Under the pieces are notes generated by a model. It made no database searches, was not told the DNA's origin, and saw nothing but the letters and a program-made list of their open reading frames with translations. A stretch of 64,000 nt of DNA from Spodoptera frugiperda. Lineage: Eukaryota; Arthropoda; Insecta; Lepidoptera; Noctuidae. Positions 1 to 12,686 of this stretch are shown piece after piece (positions within the stretch are counted from its first letter, which is position 1; the number at the start of each line of letters is the position of its first letter). The stretch lies in NCBI RefSeq assembly GCF_023101765.2, contig NC_064213.1:12090001-12154000 (forward strand), read 5' to 3'. A program made the translations under genes and the position numbers.

Positions 1-462
1 AAAATTTATCTATATCTTCCAATGGTCGTACCGACCTAAAATTCGTTACGAAGGTTTGTATTTAGTCAAAGTAAAGTAAAATAAGAAAAAAAGAAAATAA
101 ACCTTACAAAAATAAATGAAATCCCACCCAAAACATAAATAGTGAAAGGCTGCCAAGTTCGATAATATTGGAATGCTTCGCCTATAAAAGAAGTGAGATC
201 TAAATAAGTACCAAGTTCCATACACAGACCTCATTTAAAAATGATATAACTTGGCAAGTTTTAATAGAAAATTATATACTTGACTCATTGCGTTTAGTAG
301 GTTTATAACAAAGTGTGTGAAAACTTGCCAACTTGTTATATCATTTTTAAATGAGGTCTGTGTATGGAACTTGGTACTTATTTCGATCTCACTTCTTTTA
401 TAGGCGAAGCATTCCAATATTATCGAACTTGGCAGCCTTTCACATTTATGTTTTGGGTGGGA
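1..462 (-). mobile_element. Helitron-like element, copy 1 (cut by window edge)
   Basis: Matches the 5' half (minus-strand sense) of the two full copies at 12687-13585 and 62837-63734 and begins like them, on the minus strand, with TCCCACCCAAAACAT preceded by A. It contains the family's large inverted repeat (arms about 122-261 and 318-462, loop about 55 bp). The hairpin end lies left of the window. Confidence 0.75.
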
Positions 463-1254
463 TATTATCATACATGCCCAACTATGCCTACACATTACGG
501 AAAATTCCCGCACCTCATATAATTATTCCAATATACATATAAACACAAAACAATAACGCCTACAAAAATAATATTAACGACAGGAAGATACCGATAAAAC
601 AACTAACAAGCAACGAAACAATGATTCTATCGCAAAGGTTGAGCACCTCTGCCTTCGCAAATACACTGTCGTCAACTGAAGATTATACGACTTAATAAAA
701 AACACTACTGATTTATACGACCATTTTAATTTAGGGCGTACTCTTTGATTTAGCGGAGTTATATCATACGGTTAGCAACAGGCATGTTTTGATAGGAGCC
801 ACTATCGTACAGTCTGGTCGAATTCTCGAGTAGGTATGTTTGTAAATACGAGTAGAGTAGGTACGATTTGACCCGAATAGTGTTTGTGTAGACGAAAAAA
901 ACTACTTTAATGAATGCGTAGTGTTAGATACCAAGGTTATAGCTACATTACCGATATATTTGTCAATAGAATCGGTAATCGGTACGAATCGATGTGGAAT
1001 ACGGTACTCATAGAAATCGTGCGCCGTTGTTTGTACAACAGGCTCGCCTTCTATTATATCGGGATTTATGGCATTACTGTCGACTCTTGGCTGTGCAAAT
1101 ATAGTTTTGGTACACCCTTTCGGCGAATAACAGGTTATGTACCGTTGAATATACATTATTATACATGCATGTAGGACTAGGTACTAGGAGCCCATATAGA
1201 AACAAAACAGTAAGTAATCATTGTGAGTCCTCTAGTGTTTCGGACAGGAATAGG
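463..1254. other. Stretch without recognised gene; one unexplained minus-strand frame
   Basis: Contains a minus-strand frame of 84 codons (902-1156) with protein-like composition ending in TAG. It is unlike any family I know and lacks an upstream exon I can identify. The rest is AT-rich and featureless. Confidence 0.3.
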
Positions 1255-1262
1255 GGTGAAGC

Positions 1263-1394
1263 TAGGATTGTCAGATCCAGACTGGTAATTTCCTGGACAT
1301 TTCTAGGGCCTCGAACTGAACTAAAATTACTGGACACGGCACAGCACCAACATTCGGGTAAAATCCCGGAAATCCCGGCCATCTGGCAACCTTA
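1263..1394. mobile_element. hAT-like MITE, 132 bp
   Basis: Ends TAGGATTGTCAGATC and (reverse complement) TAAGGTTGCCAGATG form imperfect terminal repeats. Flanking 8-mers ggtgaagc (1255-1262) and ggtggagc (1395-1402) differ at one base, fitting an old 8-bp target duplication of hAT type. Confidence 0.5.
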
Positions 1395-2059
1395 GGTGGA
1401 GCAGTCACGTATCGTTTGCCCCTATCTAAGTATCCCTCAAAAACATCTTTAGAATGAACAGTCAAACCATCTAACTCCCTGAAATTATCTTATACATATT
1501 TTACAGCATGCAATTTTATTATACTATTGAAAAAATTTTAAGAATGCTTTACGAAAAATTTTCAAAGAAAACAATACCGCGTTGACTTACATACTACATA
1601 CATAAAATAACAAAAACACAGCTGAAAGCATGTCAAATTCTTGGAAAAATCCACCAGACTGTTTGGCGATACAGATAGACATGTAGAAAGAAATGTATAA
1701 ATATGTAATCGTAGATAGCACTTATCAAAATACTTGAGTGACCAAATTGCTACATATTCACCTTGTATCTAATCTAAGAAGGCTGAAAAGATAAAGGTTT
1801 TGTGCTAAATAAATAGATGTACCTAGTTATCTTCCTTGGTTACGGGTTTAGAAGTGAATGACCTTTTGACAATTGATATTAATTAAATTTCCAAATATTT
1901 AGACATTAATGAAATGTTGCTATGTGGAAATCGTTAGAGTGCCATTTTATTTAAGAAGCTAACAATCTATGTACATTTAACCTATATTGAGCTTATGTGT
2001 GCATTTAATATTGAACTATCACGTTGATTTATACTTCAATCAATTATTCAAGACTGTTC

Positions 2060-2165
2060 CTATTTTTTTTACCTTGCTGGTAAGCGTTCAGTGCCGCCCA
2101 TGGACACCCGCAACACCAGTGGAGTCACAGGTATGATATCGTCCATTTAACAGGAATAGGCTCTT
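2060..2165. repeat. Interspersed repeat fragment (family with gatcacctgatggtaagc)
   Basis: Starts after a T run, then a degenerate ctggtaagcgttcagtgccg and cccatggacacccgcaacac. Fragments of the same family are at 3405, 8425, 52235, 53150 and 59260. Probably a retroelement 3' portion; class not recognised. Confidence 0.5.
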
Positions 2166-3404
2166 TTTTGAAGGTCGTATCGGATCGAAAATATCGCCGA
2201 CGACAGCTCATTCTACAGTTTTGCTGTGCGAGGCAGAAAGTTTCATAAATAAGCGCTACGGATTTTTTGGTGAGCAAAAAATGAACATTTTTTTGGTGAG
2301 TAAGTCAAATGACAAGAAATTCGTAGCTTCGTGGCATTGGGAACTTTCCGCATACTTAATACTAGAAATAGCAATCCTCTTGTTTGACATATACGACCAA
2401 TCCAGCACATACGATCACTCTACTAACTCGTGCTATGTATTCAAATACCGTACGTAGGTAAATAAGTATATAAAACATCACATAACATTCTTGATCTATC
2501 ATTTATTTTGTAACACTTTGATTCGCGAGTTTACCCCGGTAACTGCCAAGATCAACAAATCAAAATAACGCACACATACACATCACACGCACGAGTAAAT
2601 CTAACAATATTATCCGCAAGCGCTCTTCCTATAGATATCTCACGTCACAGTTACATGTTAAATAATAATAAAATACATATATTCAAGATGTAAATAAAAT
2701 AGCAAAACCGTTTTTTTCAAAACAGAGATTCGCGCGAAATTATGTTACCGTTTTCACTGATACTAAGCTATGTAGCTGTGCGAGGAAGATGCGCTGCTCG
2801 AGTATGCAATGTATCGATAGAAGGGAAGTCATCCATAGCAGGCATCTCTACATATAAAAACATAGTTTAGCTGAGTCCGTTTCCACTAATGCTATTTTAT
2901 GTACATCAATGAATATGATTGGTGGTAGTCAAACGCAACCACAGCAATGTAACATATCTCAGACTCACCTTTTTCCGAAAATAATGAATATTAAACAATG
3001 AAAACATAAGATACGCATCGCACGAGCGAAATCCGGTAATAAAAACAATTATCATTTCGAATCGCGTGTAGTTTAAAACCAAAACAAATGACGTCACATG
3101 AAACAGTTCTACAATTAAAGATACTTCTAACAAAACGGTTGGAACAGATCGGCCTTCAACCGACTGGTGTTAGGGTCCCCGGCCCCTTCGGCCTTGGAAA
3201 GGGACTGGCGCACGTATCATTGACGAAGGGACCGCATCTACGCGAGATATTTCGTTATTCGATTATTTGTTTCAGAATTCCTATTCAAATTGAAACTATT
3301 TGTTGTTCAGCTGTATCAGCTTGCATCGAACTTTCTCCTACTATTTTCTGATCATCGAAAACGGAATAACTTTTCAGGATGAAGAAGACATACCTACCTA
3401 TGAT

Positions 3405-3720
3405 ATTCTGTGCTTTTTTATGGAATAAGCCGGTAAACGAGCAGACGGATCACCTGATGGTAAGCAATCGCCGCTGCCCATGGACACTTGAAACACCAGC
3501 AGCGTTACAAGTGCGTTGCCTGCCTTTTGGGGGTTAGGAATTTAAGGGTTGTTGGGGAATCGGGGATTGGGAAGATTGGGAAGGGGGTTAATTGGGCCTC
3601 CGATAACCTCACTCACACAACGCAAGCGTTGTTTCACGTCGATTTTCTATGAGGCCGTGGTATTACTCCGGTCGAGCCGGCCCATTCGTGCCGAAGCATG
3701 GCTCTCCTACACTTAAATGC
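3405..3720. repeat. Interspersed repeat, longest copy of the gatcacctgatggtaagc family
   Basis: Begins with a T run and ataagccggtaaacgagcag, continues past cccatggacacttgaaacac, a G-rich tract and ggtattactccggtcgagcc, ending near gctctcctacacttaaa. This copy shows that the short piece at 9525-9600 belongs to its far end. Confidence 0.55.
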
Positions 3721-4649
3721 TATTTAACCTATGTAATAACTATATTTGATTGAAATAAATACATGAGCAGTTGCAGCCGCAGCTGTTGAGTTTCCACCAA
3801 GCAGTTAATAAAAGAAGTCTACTCTGGACATCTTTAAAGACACATTAATTTATTTAGTGCTAGCATGTTTAGTTAGTAAATCTTCTTAATTCATTTTAAA
3901 GTAAACAATTTTATCTAACGATCAGCCTATTGTTAGTTGTTAGTAAGCTGGCCCGTGGGCTCCGTGTGGTTTGGACATTGTTGTAGGCATTTAATGACCC
4001 TATAAACATTTTCACGCTACGATCCACCAACCGCCTCTGAATGAAGTCATAAAAATAAAATAAAATTAGGGAAGAGCATAAAACTATCGTTGTCGTGTTG
4101 CGAGTTAAATAAAACTATAGATTTTTTTACTCTAGCAATTTACTAGTCATGAAAAGGGCGCGAAAATAATGTAGGGACGGCAATTCTTTTTATAACCACA
4201 AATATTTTAAAATTTTTGTTAGTAACGTAGTGTTTAAAAAAATGTTTTCTACAATCTCCACCAATATGATTCTAAAAACACGGTGACGAATGTTTTAAAT
4301 AATGTTAATTGAATTAACAATAAGAAAAATAATAAAAATACAACACCCGGCGCCATAGTGATGCGGATGCATCATTTACATAATCGACTAAATTACTCGC
4401 TACCGTTTATTAGTCGACTATTTATAGATCAATTTAAAATAATGAACTTTAATAACAGGTTGTATGATAATTGCAATTATTTATGTTTTTTTATTTCCTT
4501 TTGATTAAGAATACGAACCGACACATATTTATAAAGCGTGAAATTAATGTTTGAAGGTCTTAAAATTTGTGTGTTGCACGGAATGTCGAGAAATCTGTAA
4601 TATTTAATGCCCTAATAGGACTTTAAAACTAGCGTCTCCTCTTAATCTG

Positions 4650-4800
4650 AAACTGCGGACTACCTAGCGGGTTTACCGGGGTTCCAGCTCGAAAAGCAGG
4701 AGTAGGAACGGGGTGGTTTTTAATCAGTGAGAGTCTGACACTCCCTCTCGCCTCGCCCAAGGCGGGAGAAGTCATTGGATGATTCCCCCCTCCCCCAAAA
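4650..4800 (+). mobile_element. LINE 3' tail fragment (family L1a)
   Basis: Begins ctgcggactacctagcgggt and ends ggatgattcccccc plus A-rich tail. The same 3' UTR follows LINE coding sequence at 9905-10740, which identifies it as a 5'-truncated non-LTR retrotransposon copy. Confidence 0.75.
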
Positions 4801-7800
4801 GCGTCTCCACTAAATATTATGTTGTTTACGATGATGAAACGACGACGACCACTAAAACTAATCGTACTTAGGAAGTGTTTTGTTAGCGAACTAGCTAGAA
4901 CAACAAAGAGAAAAAAATAATTATTATAATATAAATATTTAAAAATCGAAGACGTTCACGATTTTGGCGGTTGTATTTGTTTTTTCTCTATTACCAGCCA
5001 GCAATCAGCATAACATTATTTTGTTTATAGCTAATAGGCATCGTTATTTTTAACCTGTTTATGCCGCTGAAGTATTTTTCGCGGCCGATGATCTCATAAG
5101 CTCATTGTTTTGTACGAAATGTTTATTTACTATCCACAGTATCAATGTATTTACTTACATTTACAGGTGTTTCAATTATTTTCAACGATAAAGCGTAAAG
5201 CCAGCCTTGAAAACGCGAATAACTATTATTGACCGAACTTTAGTAAACATGTAATAAAATTGTGTTAATCGGATTCGATTTTTGTTATTCCTGGTTTATC
5301 AAGTTGATCTACGAAAACCATTAAAGTTGTTTTTTAGAATATCACGCATTATTTTAGTCTATGCACAGATTTATTAAAAAAAAAAGCGAATAAAAATTGG
5401 TTATCACGCAGTATTTAAATGAAGATAGAAAAAAACAAGTCTATGTTTAGATTCATTAAAATGTACAAACATAACATAATAAAACTTGACACTGAAAACG
5501 TGAAAATAGTCATTTCATAATGATTTATTGTTTAAGACTCAGTCACCACAGATTCCCAATCTTTACGACACATGCGTAGTATTTTATGAAAGTTTCTGTG
5601 ACACACCAGTTGTTTTTAACGATCACGGATAGCTGGCGAATCGTTATAATTAATTTTATTGCTTTTAGCAATTGACTGTTTGTGCTTCTACTTATTGTGA
5701 TACGACTCTTCCGTAGAGCGCAGAGTACAATTTTAACAAAACAATTCTTATACTTAAGAATCTAAACTCAACAGCCTCTTCTAACGATACCATCAATCAG
5801 TAATTCATATTTACAAAAGAATAAAACCATCAAGATTATCCAGCCAAGTCATATTTTATATTACATTCATTCACAAAACCCGTTTGCTAAGATGTGTGGG
5901 TACAAACAAAACTAGACCAAGTCTTAAAACGGTCTAGATATAAATTACTTTTAGCCTTATCCATTAAGTGGATGCTATCAGCAAACCAGCTCCTAATAAA
6001 CACGTATAATGATGTCACTTTAAAGACGAGAACATTGCTTCCTAAAACGCTAATAAGATGCAGACGGGCAACTTCGGAAGCAACTGTTACGCTGCCGATA
6101 GGATGTAGTAGACTGTAGATATATATATATTTTGAATACAGAAAATAGTAGGTGCAACTAAATTGGTACTACAAGCCTTTAATGAGAATGAAACTAATGT
6201 TTGTTTATAGTTAGAGTGTATTATTTGGCTAACGTGTGTGGTAAAATCGTTGGCTTGTTAAATTAAAGGTTTTAATTTTAAGCCCAAAAGCCATATGTAT
6301 AATGTAAAATCTAAATATGCCTTGCTGAAATGAATAGAATTATATACACAATTAAAAAGACTGCTTTATATGCCAAATATAGAACAGTTTCTTAGAATTT
6401 CCACTCGAAGATAAAATCATCAAGTTTAATCAGGTAGAGGGAATATATTTAAATAATTCAACACTTTATATCAAAATAAACATATGTTAAATATTGTTGC
6501 AGGAAACAATGATAAGATAGCCGATAACAATTTAGTCTAGACTGCAAATATTATCTCAGTGTGATATGAAGGCCACACTTTTGTTTTATGCATGAAGGTT
6601 GCATACATTCAGGTTGATTTCCAAAACATGTAAATAAACGTAAATGTAAAAATGAACACTGTATTTATGTTCCTATCTCTATTTTAACATTTTACAAGAC
6701 AACGAGGTACAGAATTTTGAATAATTTTATATGGATTTTATGTCAACAAACATCTCAGAAAGTTATTGAACCGACTGCAAGAGCAACTTTTTTGTTGTCT
6801 CTGAGTTGCTCGTCTACAAACAAGTAATTCCAAATTTAGGTTAAGCACAAGCAACGGCTCATTACGACACATAGCAACAGTCATATCTATCTTAGGCGAC
6901 ACGTTCGACATACAAATTATCTTTTTTATATATCTCGCATCGTAAACCGGCCGAGTGTAGTATAGACGTTTTATGTTTTCAATTCGTATGCCATATGTTC
7001 AGTATTTTGTTTACGTATCGTTTTTTTCTACATTTGTAGATATTTATATGCTATTTTCTATTTCGTGATAGAACTGCGTTTTTACATCTTACCTTTTTAT
7101 GTGAGACATAAATAGTAGTTATACAGAAAAAAGTAGGAGCACTAATTCCCTCAATTTTTACTTCATCAATCATCATCCACATTATAAGAGAAACATTGTA
7201 GAAATGTGTTCATCTCTATTCACAACTGAATAACTGATTGATTGAATAATTTACCTACACTTTAAAGTACTTAAATGATTTAAAGAGACATGAAAATACA
7301 CTCTCGAAACTTAATACGGAATTGGCAATCAATTACAATTTACAAAGCAGGCCATATAACGGCATGAAAACATAAAAAATAATAAAATCACGATTGTTTT
7401 GATAAAAGGAGTTTTATACTGTTTTGTTTTTCTTTTTATCCATATTGATCTCGACGTGGGAGATAAAAATAAGCTCGGCCGTCATCCGCGGATCTCGTCT
7501 CATGACAAGATTGTATAAAATTTGCATTAACGTATTAATTTTATGATGTTACGTAATGTAGACAAAAAAAATGTAGATATATTTATCGGAGAAAAATAAC
7601 AAACATAATAAGACACCCACTATTCTGAGTTGGATAGTTAGCTGATTACCATTTTTGAATTCAACAACATTTTAGTTTTATTAAACTCAAAAATGTTTTG
7701 AATAAATCGCAAAAAATCGAAAGTGTTTACAAAACAAATAAATTAAAATATGATTATTACCTACAAATTACAAAAACGGTTTTAATTATAAATTTAAAGG

Positions 7801-8168
7801 TGCAGCCGAATCACGAACGCACGAACCAAATAGCACTAGTGATGTGAAAACCTTAGTTTAGTCGATTCTTGGTTAACATCGATACCACTCGATACATCGA
7901 CAGTCGTATTACCATAACGAGAAGAACCACCTTGTAGTCGAGAATACTAAAATTAGTTGTGTATTATGCGCCGGCGCCTATTGACCTCGATACTGGTACT
8001 GGGCCATTAATTTGACAAGATATGGCCTCGAGCTACAAATGGTAACTCAGTTTATGATTGCCTACTTCATTTAATATTAGGAATATAAACAATTATATGA
8101 TGATAGTGTACTTTGAATACATGACAGGTTCCTTGACGATATTGATATTTAAAAATGATTAATGATTA
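4801..8168. other. AT-rich stretch, nothing recognised
   Basis: I see no exon, RNA gene or clear transposon; only a short (TA)n tract at about 6117-6131. Presumed NPRL2 intron. Confidence 0.5.
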
Positions 8169-8705
8169 TTAGTTTTGATTATGATCGCTTCTTTAGTAAG
8201 AAAAAAAAGCAGAGCTACGATTTAATTAACTGCATTAGATTGAATTAATAAAAAACGAGTACACATTTTCCCTGCAGTGTCGGATTAGCCATGTAGCAGG
8301 AGACAGCAAATGCTAAGGTCCCTGTGCCATATAAGGGCCCTGCGCCTGAGCCCAAATCAACAGAAAACCGACTTCAAAAACCATAAACTAAAAATCTACT
8401 AATGACAAAAAATAACTACCTATTAACCTTTTTTTATGGAATTCATGGCAAACGAGCGGACGAATGACCTGACGGTAAGCGATCAGTGTCGCCCATGGAC
8501 ACCCGCAACATCAGAGGAGTTACAGGTGCGTTGCTAGTTTTGATTATGATCGCTTCTTTAGTAAGAAAAAAACAGAGCTACGATTTCATTGCATTAGATT
8601 TAATTAATAAAAAACGAGTACACGTTGTCCCTGCAGCCTGCAGTGCCGGATTAGCTATTTAGGAGGAGCCAGCAAATGCCCCGCGCCTGTCGTCACAGAA
8701 AACCT
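8169..8705. repeat. Direct duplication (about 165 bp) split by a retroelement fragment
   Basis: 8169-8330 and 8535-8690 share ttttgattatgatcgcttct, cagagctacgattt, aataaaaaacgagtacac and the run from ccctgcag to agcaaatgc. Between them sits a copy of the gatcacctgatggtaagc repeat (8425-8533). Confidence 0.7.
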
Positions 8706-9524
8706 GTTTTGGATTATTTACATCCTACAATAGGCAATGTAACTAAAGGGCCCCATGTTCGCTTTAGGTACGGACTCCGCGTCGGCTTTATCCGGCACTG
8801 TGGCAAAATATCTTATATACCTAGACCAAATTAGGAAGCTGGAGAGTGATATAAGCTGCTTTTTTTCCTTTGTCCATATGACTAAAGCCGTGAGCAAAAA
8901 CTGGTAAACAATAAACATGTCAGTTATAATGTGAATGCAATTATAAAACCTGTCCAGCTAGTCCGTAGATACAAATTAATATTAATTTGTTTTGTGTTAC
9001 CCTATTTACCTTGTGTTCTCCTATAGTAGCAATATTATTAAATAAATTCTGTAATAACTATAAATTTACAAAACTTTAAACTATAATAAAACCACCAAAA
9101 TAATCCTCATTCAGCCAACTTTTCCCATTTAGTAGGCTGGCAACATTAAATGCTATAAAATACATCGTTGGAACAACTCTGCTTGTTGTTTTACCTAATT
9201 GGTCGTATATCAGCATTATGTATGTTTGTATATTAGCATAATAAACGTAGTAAATTAACAGTTTCTCTACACATTCGGATAAAACCAGTTAACTATGTAT
9301 ATTTCGAAACTCTTTCTCAAAATAAAACGCACAGATTGACAACTCCTTTTTTGTGTTCTTAATGTGCTGTGCTAGGGTTGTCCCTGACAATGATGATGTG
9401 GTTCCATTTCTATTATTTTATATTTTAACATTTTATTTTAATGACCTATAATACTATAGAATTAGTGTGAATATATCAATTTTCAAATTAAGTTAAGAGA
9501 TAGGAAGCTATAGATATTTCTGCG

Positions 9525-9600
9525 AAGTCGTGGTATCACTCCGAAAAAAACCGTCACATTTGTCCATAAGCTTGGCTCTCCCAAGCTATGACATAATTTC
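9525..9600. repeat. Short repeat fragment
   Basis: gtcgtggtatcactccg and cttggctctccc match the far end of the repeat at 3405-3720. Confidence 0.4.
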
Positions 9601-9904
9601 ATTAAAGAAATTATCAAATTATATACTTAATTAGAATTTTATGAGTTTCTATATCTAGATTCTAGACATCTAAATGTTTCTATTTACGATCCCACATCGT
9701 CACATACACGTGTTAGCTAGACCAAACTACTCAAATAGACAACTTTGGCAGCCCTAGGCGGTCGGCACGCGTTCGGAACGCCGAAAATATTTCTGTATAC
9801 AATATCAGCCGGGGTCAACGCCCTCTTTATCTTCACGCCACATATACCTACGAGGAGTTTATGACATTATCCCAGTTATAAAATTAGATTATTCTGTTAC
9901 ATTG

Positions 9905-10701
9905 GTCTACCTACAGCGGCGCTGTGATGACAGCAACAGACTCCACGGCACGCGTTTGGGCTCGCTGTCATCGCAGCGGTAAGTCCCCTCTTTGAGGAGT
10001 GGCTTGAGAGGCGCCACGGCGTCCTCACCTACCGCCTAACGCAGGTGCTTACCGGACATGGGAGTTTCGGTAGGTTCCTGTTCCTTATTGGGCGGGAGGA
10101 AACGCCCGGGTGTCATCACTGTGAGGACCGCCCGGAGGACACGGTAGAACATACGGTGGCGGTGTGCCCTGCGTGGGCTGAGCACCGCCAAGTCCTCAGG
10201 GATGTGGTCGGCGACGGCGACCTCTCGCGCCCGGCACTGGTTCAGGCCATGGTGCGGAGCGAGAGGGACTGGGATGCCGTCTCCTCCTTCTGCGAAGCAG
10301 TCATGCTAGCTAAGGAGGAGGCGGGGCGCGTGAGAGAACAAACCTCCTCACGCCCCAGCCGTCGCGAAAGACACTCCGGGCGTAGGGGATCCCGAGACGA
10401 TCTCCGGCCACCGTAAGTGCGGGCCTGCGGACGGCGAGCAAGGGTAGCTCACCGCCCGATCAGAACCAGACCCGTGCGTGCGGCGCGTCGCGTTCCGCGC
10501 GCGCCTTAAAGAGCCATCAGACCACCACAGATGGGGCCCAACAGGGCTGATGCCTGATCCGGAGCTGCGGACTACCTAGCGGGTTTACCGGGGCTCCGGC
10601 TCGAAAAGCAGGAGAAGGAACGGGGTGGTTTTTAGTCAGTAAGAGTCTGACACTCCCTCTCGCCTCGCCCAAGGCGAGAAAAGTCATTGGATGATTTTCC
10701 C

Positions 10702-10739
<38 letters not shown>

Positions 10740-10740
10740 A
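9905..10740 (+). mobile_element. 5'-truncated LINE (R1/Jockey-like), C-terminus plus 3' UTR and poly(A)
   Basis: An open frame to the TAA at 10414-10416 encodes the end of a non-LTR retrotransposon ORF2: FEEWLERRHGVLTYRLTQVL, a Cys-His motif CHHCEDRPEDTVEHTVAVCP, then an Arg-rich tail. The 3' UTR carries the ctgcggactacctagcgggt block and ends in a poly(A) of about 30 bp, so the insertion is young. Upstream reverse transcriptase is absent. This copy defines the family whose tails recur at 4650, 22975, 25943, 29538, 55750, 56901 and 59896. Confidence 0.85.
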
Positions 10741-10964
10741 CCACGCGTTGCAGTTGGACATTTACTTTTTTCGAGTTTTCTAAGAGTTTCAGACTTTCAG
10801 CTTTATAGAGTTTATTTATTAATTCTTTACTACTAATTATTTATTTTTATGTTTGTTCAAACAATTCAGAGCTAGAATGAAGTGAATAAAATTGTGTTTT
10901 ATTACAGAATACAAAAATTATATAAACTATTTTTTATAAGTAGTTTTACGTCAGCAATTTTTTT

Positions 10965-11101
10965 TACGTTGCCCCACACTAGGATCCTCTGTGTTGTCTT
11001 TTCTCCTAACAATTTCACGTACATAGGGATCCCACAACGAGTTGTTCCGTGCAGGAACCGAACCCGCTACCTGTTATACTCGCGTCAACCGAGCAGTCAG
11101 G
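10965..11101 (-). mobile_element. tRNA-headed SINE, family B
   Basis: On the minus strand it starts with a tRNA-like head including a degenerate B box (gcgggttcggttcctgcacg) and ends at the cctagtgtggggcaacgt block. Same family at 49829, 52393 and 57988. Confidence 0.65.
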
Positions 11102-11441
11102 TAATCTTTGACTATCGTATAATAATCTTTGTATAATCCATCTTTCTCTACTCTCCCCCTCAATTCGCCAGTATTTAAATGTATAATTACTGGAATAAAT
11201 AATTCATAGTCCTCAATAATAATGAAACATATGCTGCAAATATTTCCTGTCAGTACACATTATCACATCGAATGGTTATTGAACCCGACGTATTGTGCGC
11301 TCCACTGATATAACCCGAACCAACATTAACATACATATTAATTAATATACATAATTATTGAGTTTTGTTGTTATGTGAAGTGACAGTTTGTATTTAAAAT
11401 ACGCATTTAAATATCTAACTTTCATATATTATGTACATATA

Positions 11442-11579
11442 CGGCGCATTCCAATAAACTACCGATCGGTAAATTTGCTTACGAGCCGTAGAATTTTGAC
11501 ATAAGCTCCATACAAAATGTGTCAAAAATCTACGGCTCGTAGGCACATCTACCGATCCGTAGTTTATTGGAATGCGCCG
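11442..11579. mobile_element. Palindromic MITE, 138 bp
   Basis: Left end cggcgcattccaataaacta is repeated exactly, inverted, at the right end, and the match continues with few differences for about 58 bp per arm around a loop of about 22 bp. Flanks ATA on both sides could be a 3-bp target duplication. Family not recognised. Confidence 0.7.
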
Positions 11580-11676
11580 ATAATAAACTTAGACGGATTG
11601 TGTCTTGCGTTTAAAATTTCCTTCTATTATAACTTTCGTGAGACATACTAAATTAATTATTATGTTATGGGCTAAG

Positions 11677-11775
11677 TTTTTAAACTGACGTGGTCACTAA
11701 CACTATTTCATAAACTCATAGAAATAGAATAACATGATAAATATCCCGTTTCAAGTTCTAGTACTAATGTTATGG
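11677..11775 (+). repeat. Fold-back element fragment (family F)
   Basis: Contains ttttaaactgacgtggtcac and atatcccgtttcaagttcta, blocks shared with the elements at 45826, 48305, 50510 and 62092, but is internally deleted. Confidence 0.55.
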
Positions 11776-12263
11776 GCTTATTCAGGTAACTGTTTGACGC
11801 CATGACATGCTAGAAGCATTAGTTTCAAGTCATGTTAGACGCGACAATCACCGCGTTGTGTGTCGAGGAATGCTACTCATGAATATGAGCCTCGGCATGC
11901 CTTGAAATTAGTCAAGTTCGTCGTCAAACAGTTACGTGAGTAGTTTTTGACGAATGTATTTTTTCAATGTTTGCAATGGCGGAATTCGCTTTGATATCTC
12001 GGACAGTGTAAAACCAACTCATTCGATAATTTAAATTTATGTATCGATTTAAATCTCATTATAACGGAATCTGTACTTGCAAAATGTTGCCAGAGCCAAA
12101 AAGAAATGCAAACCGGCTGCGGCGTGTCATGTGCCATTGAATGAAAAACATTTATTGCTCGCGTCCAATTTATGGTCTCGGTGGCTTGCTGTTTCAGATT
12201 TCTGAGAAGATACAATATGAACTACAAGAAAAAATGCAAGTCGTGACTCATTTATTATTATGC

Positions 12264-12545
12264 AACGTCACGCCTCATATCCCCGAAGGGGTAGGCAGAG
12301 GTGCTCATTACGACACGCAATGCCGCTATAGGTACACCCACTTTTCACCATTTGTGTTATAAGTCCCATGTGTCCCAGGGGTGAGCCTATTGCCATATAC
12401 TGGACACAATTCCAGACTCCGTGCTACTACTGAGAAATTTAGAAAAACCAAAAACACCCTAGTAGTACTTTGTCGGACCCGGGAATCGAACCCGAGAGTT
12501 CGGCAGCCGCACTTGCGACCACTCGATCAACGGGGCAGTCGTGAC
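12264..12545 (-). mobile_element. tRNA-headed SINE, family A (near full length)
   Basis: On the minus strand: tRNA-like head ctgccccgttgatcgagtgg with B box cgggttcgattcccgggtcc, a body with agtagcacggagtctggaat and ccagtatatggcaatag, then the tail block ccttcggggatatgaggcg. Family A pieces recur at 18620, 19455, 20600, 29815, 34170 and 58550. Confidence 0.75.
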
Positions 12546-12686
12546 TCATTTATGATTTATTCAAAATAACAGCATAGCAATATTTATTTTATTTACCGAA
12601 TAAAACATATCGTATGAAAAATGGCGTTGCTCTTCAGCAGTGAAGGTTTTATAATGTAAAATACAACATAGTCAGTCAAAATATAT

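Noticed and set aside
12470..12545. Possible tRNA gene on the minus strand
   Set aside because: Head of SINE family A, found repeatedly with the same non-tRNA body; no independent tRNA fold was checked or seen.
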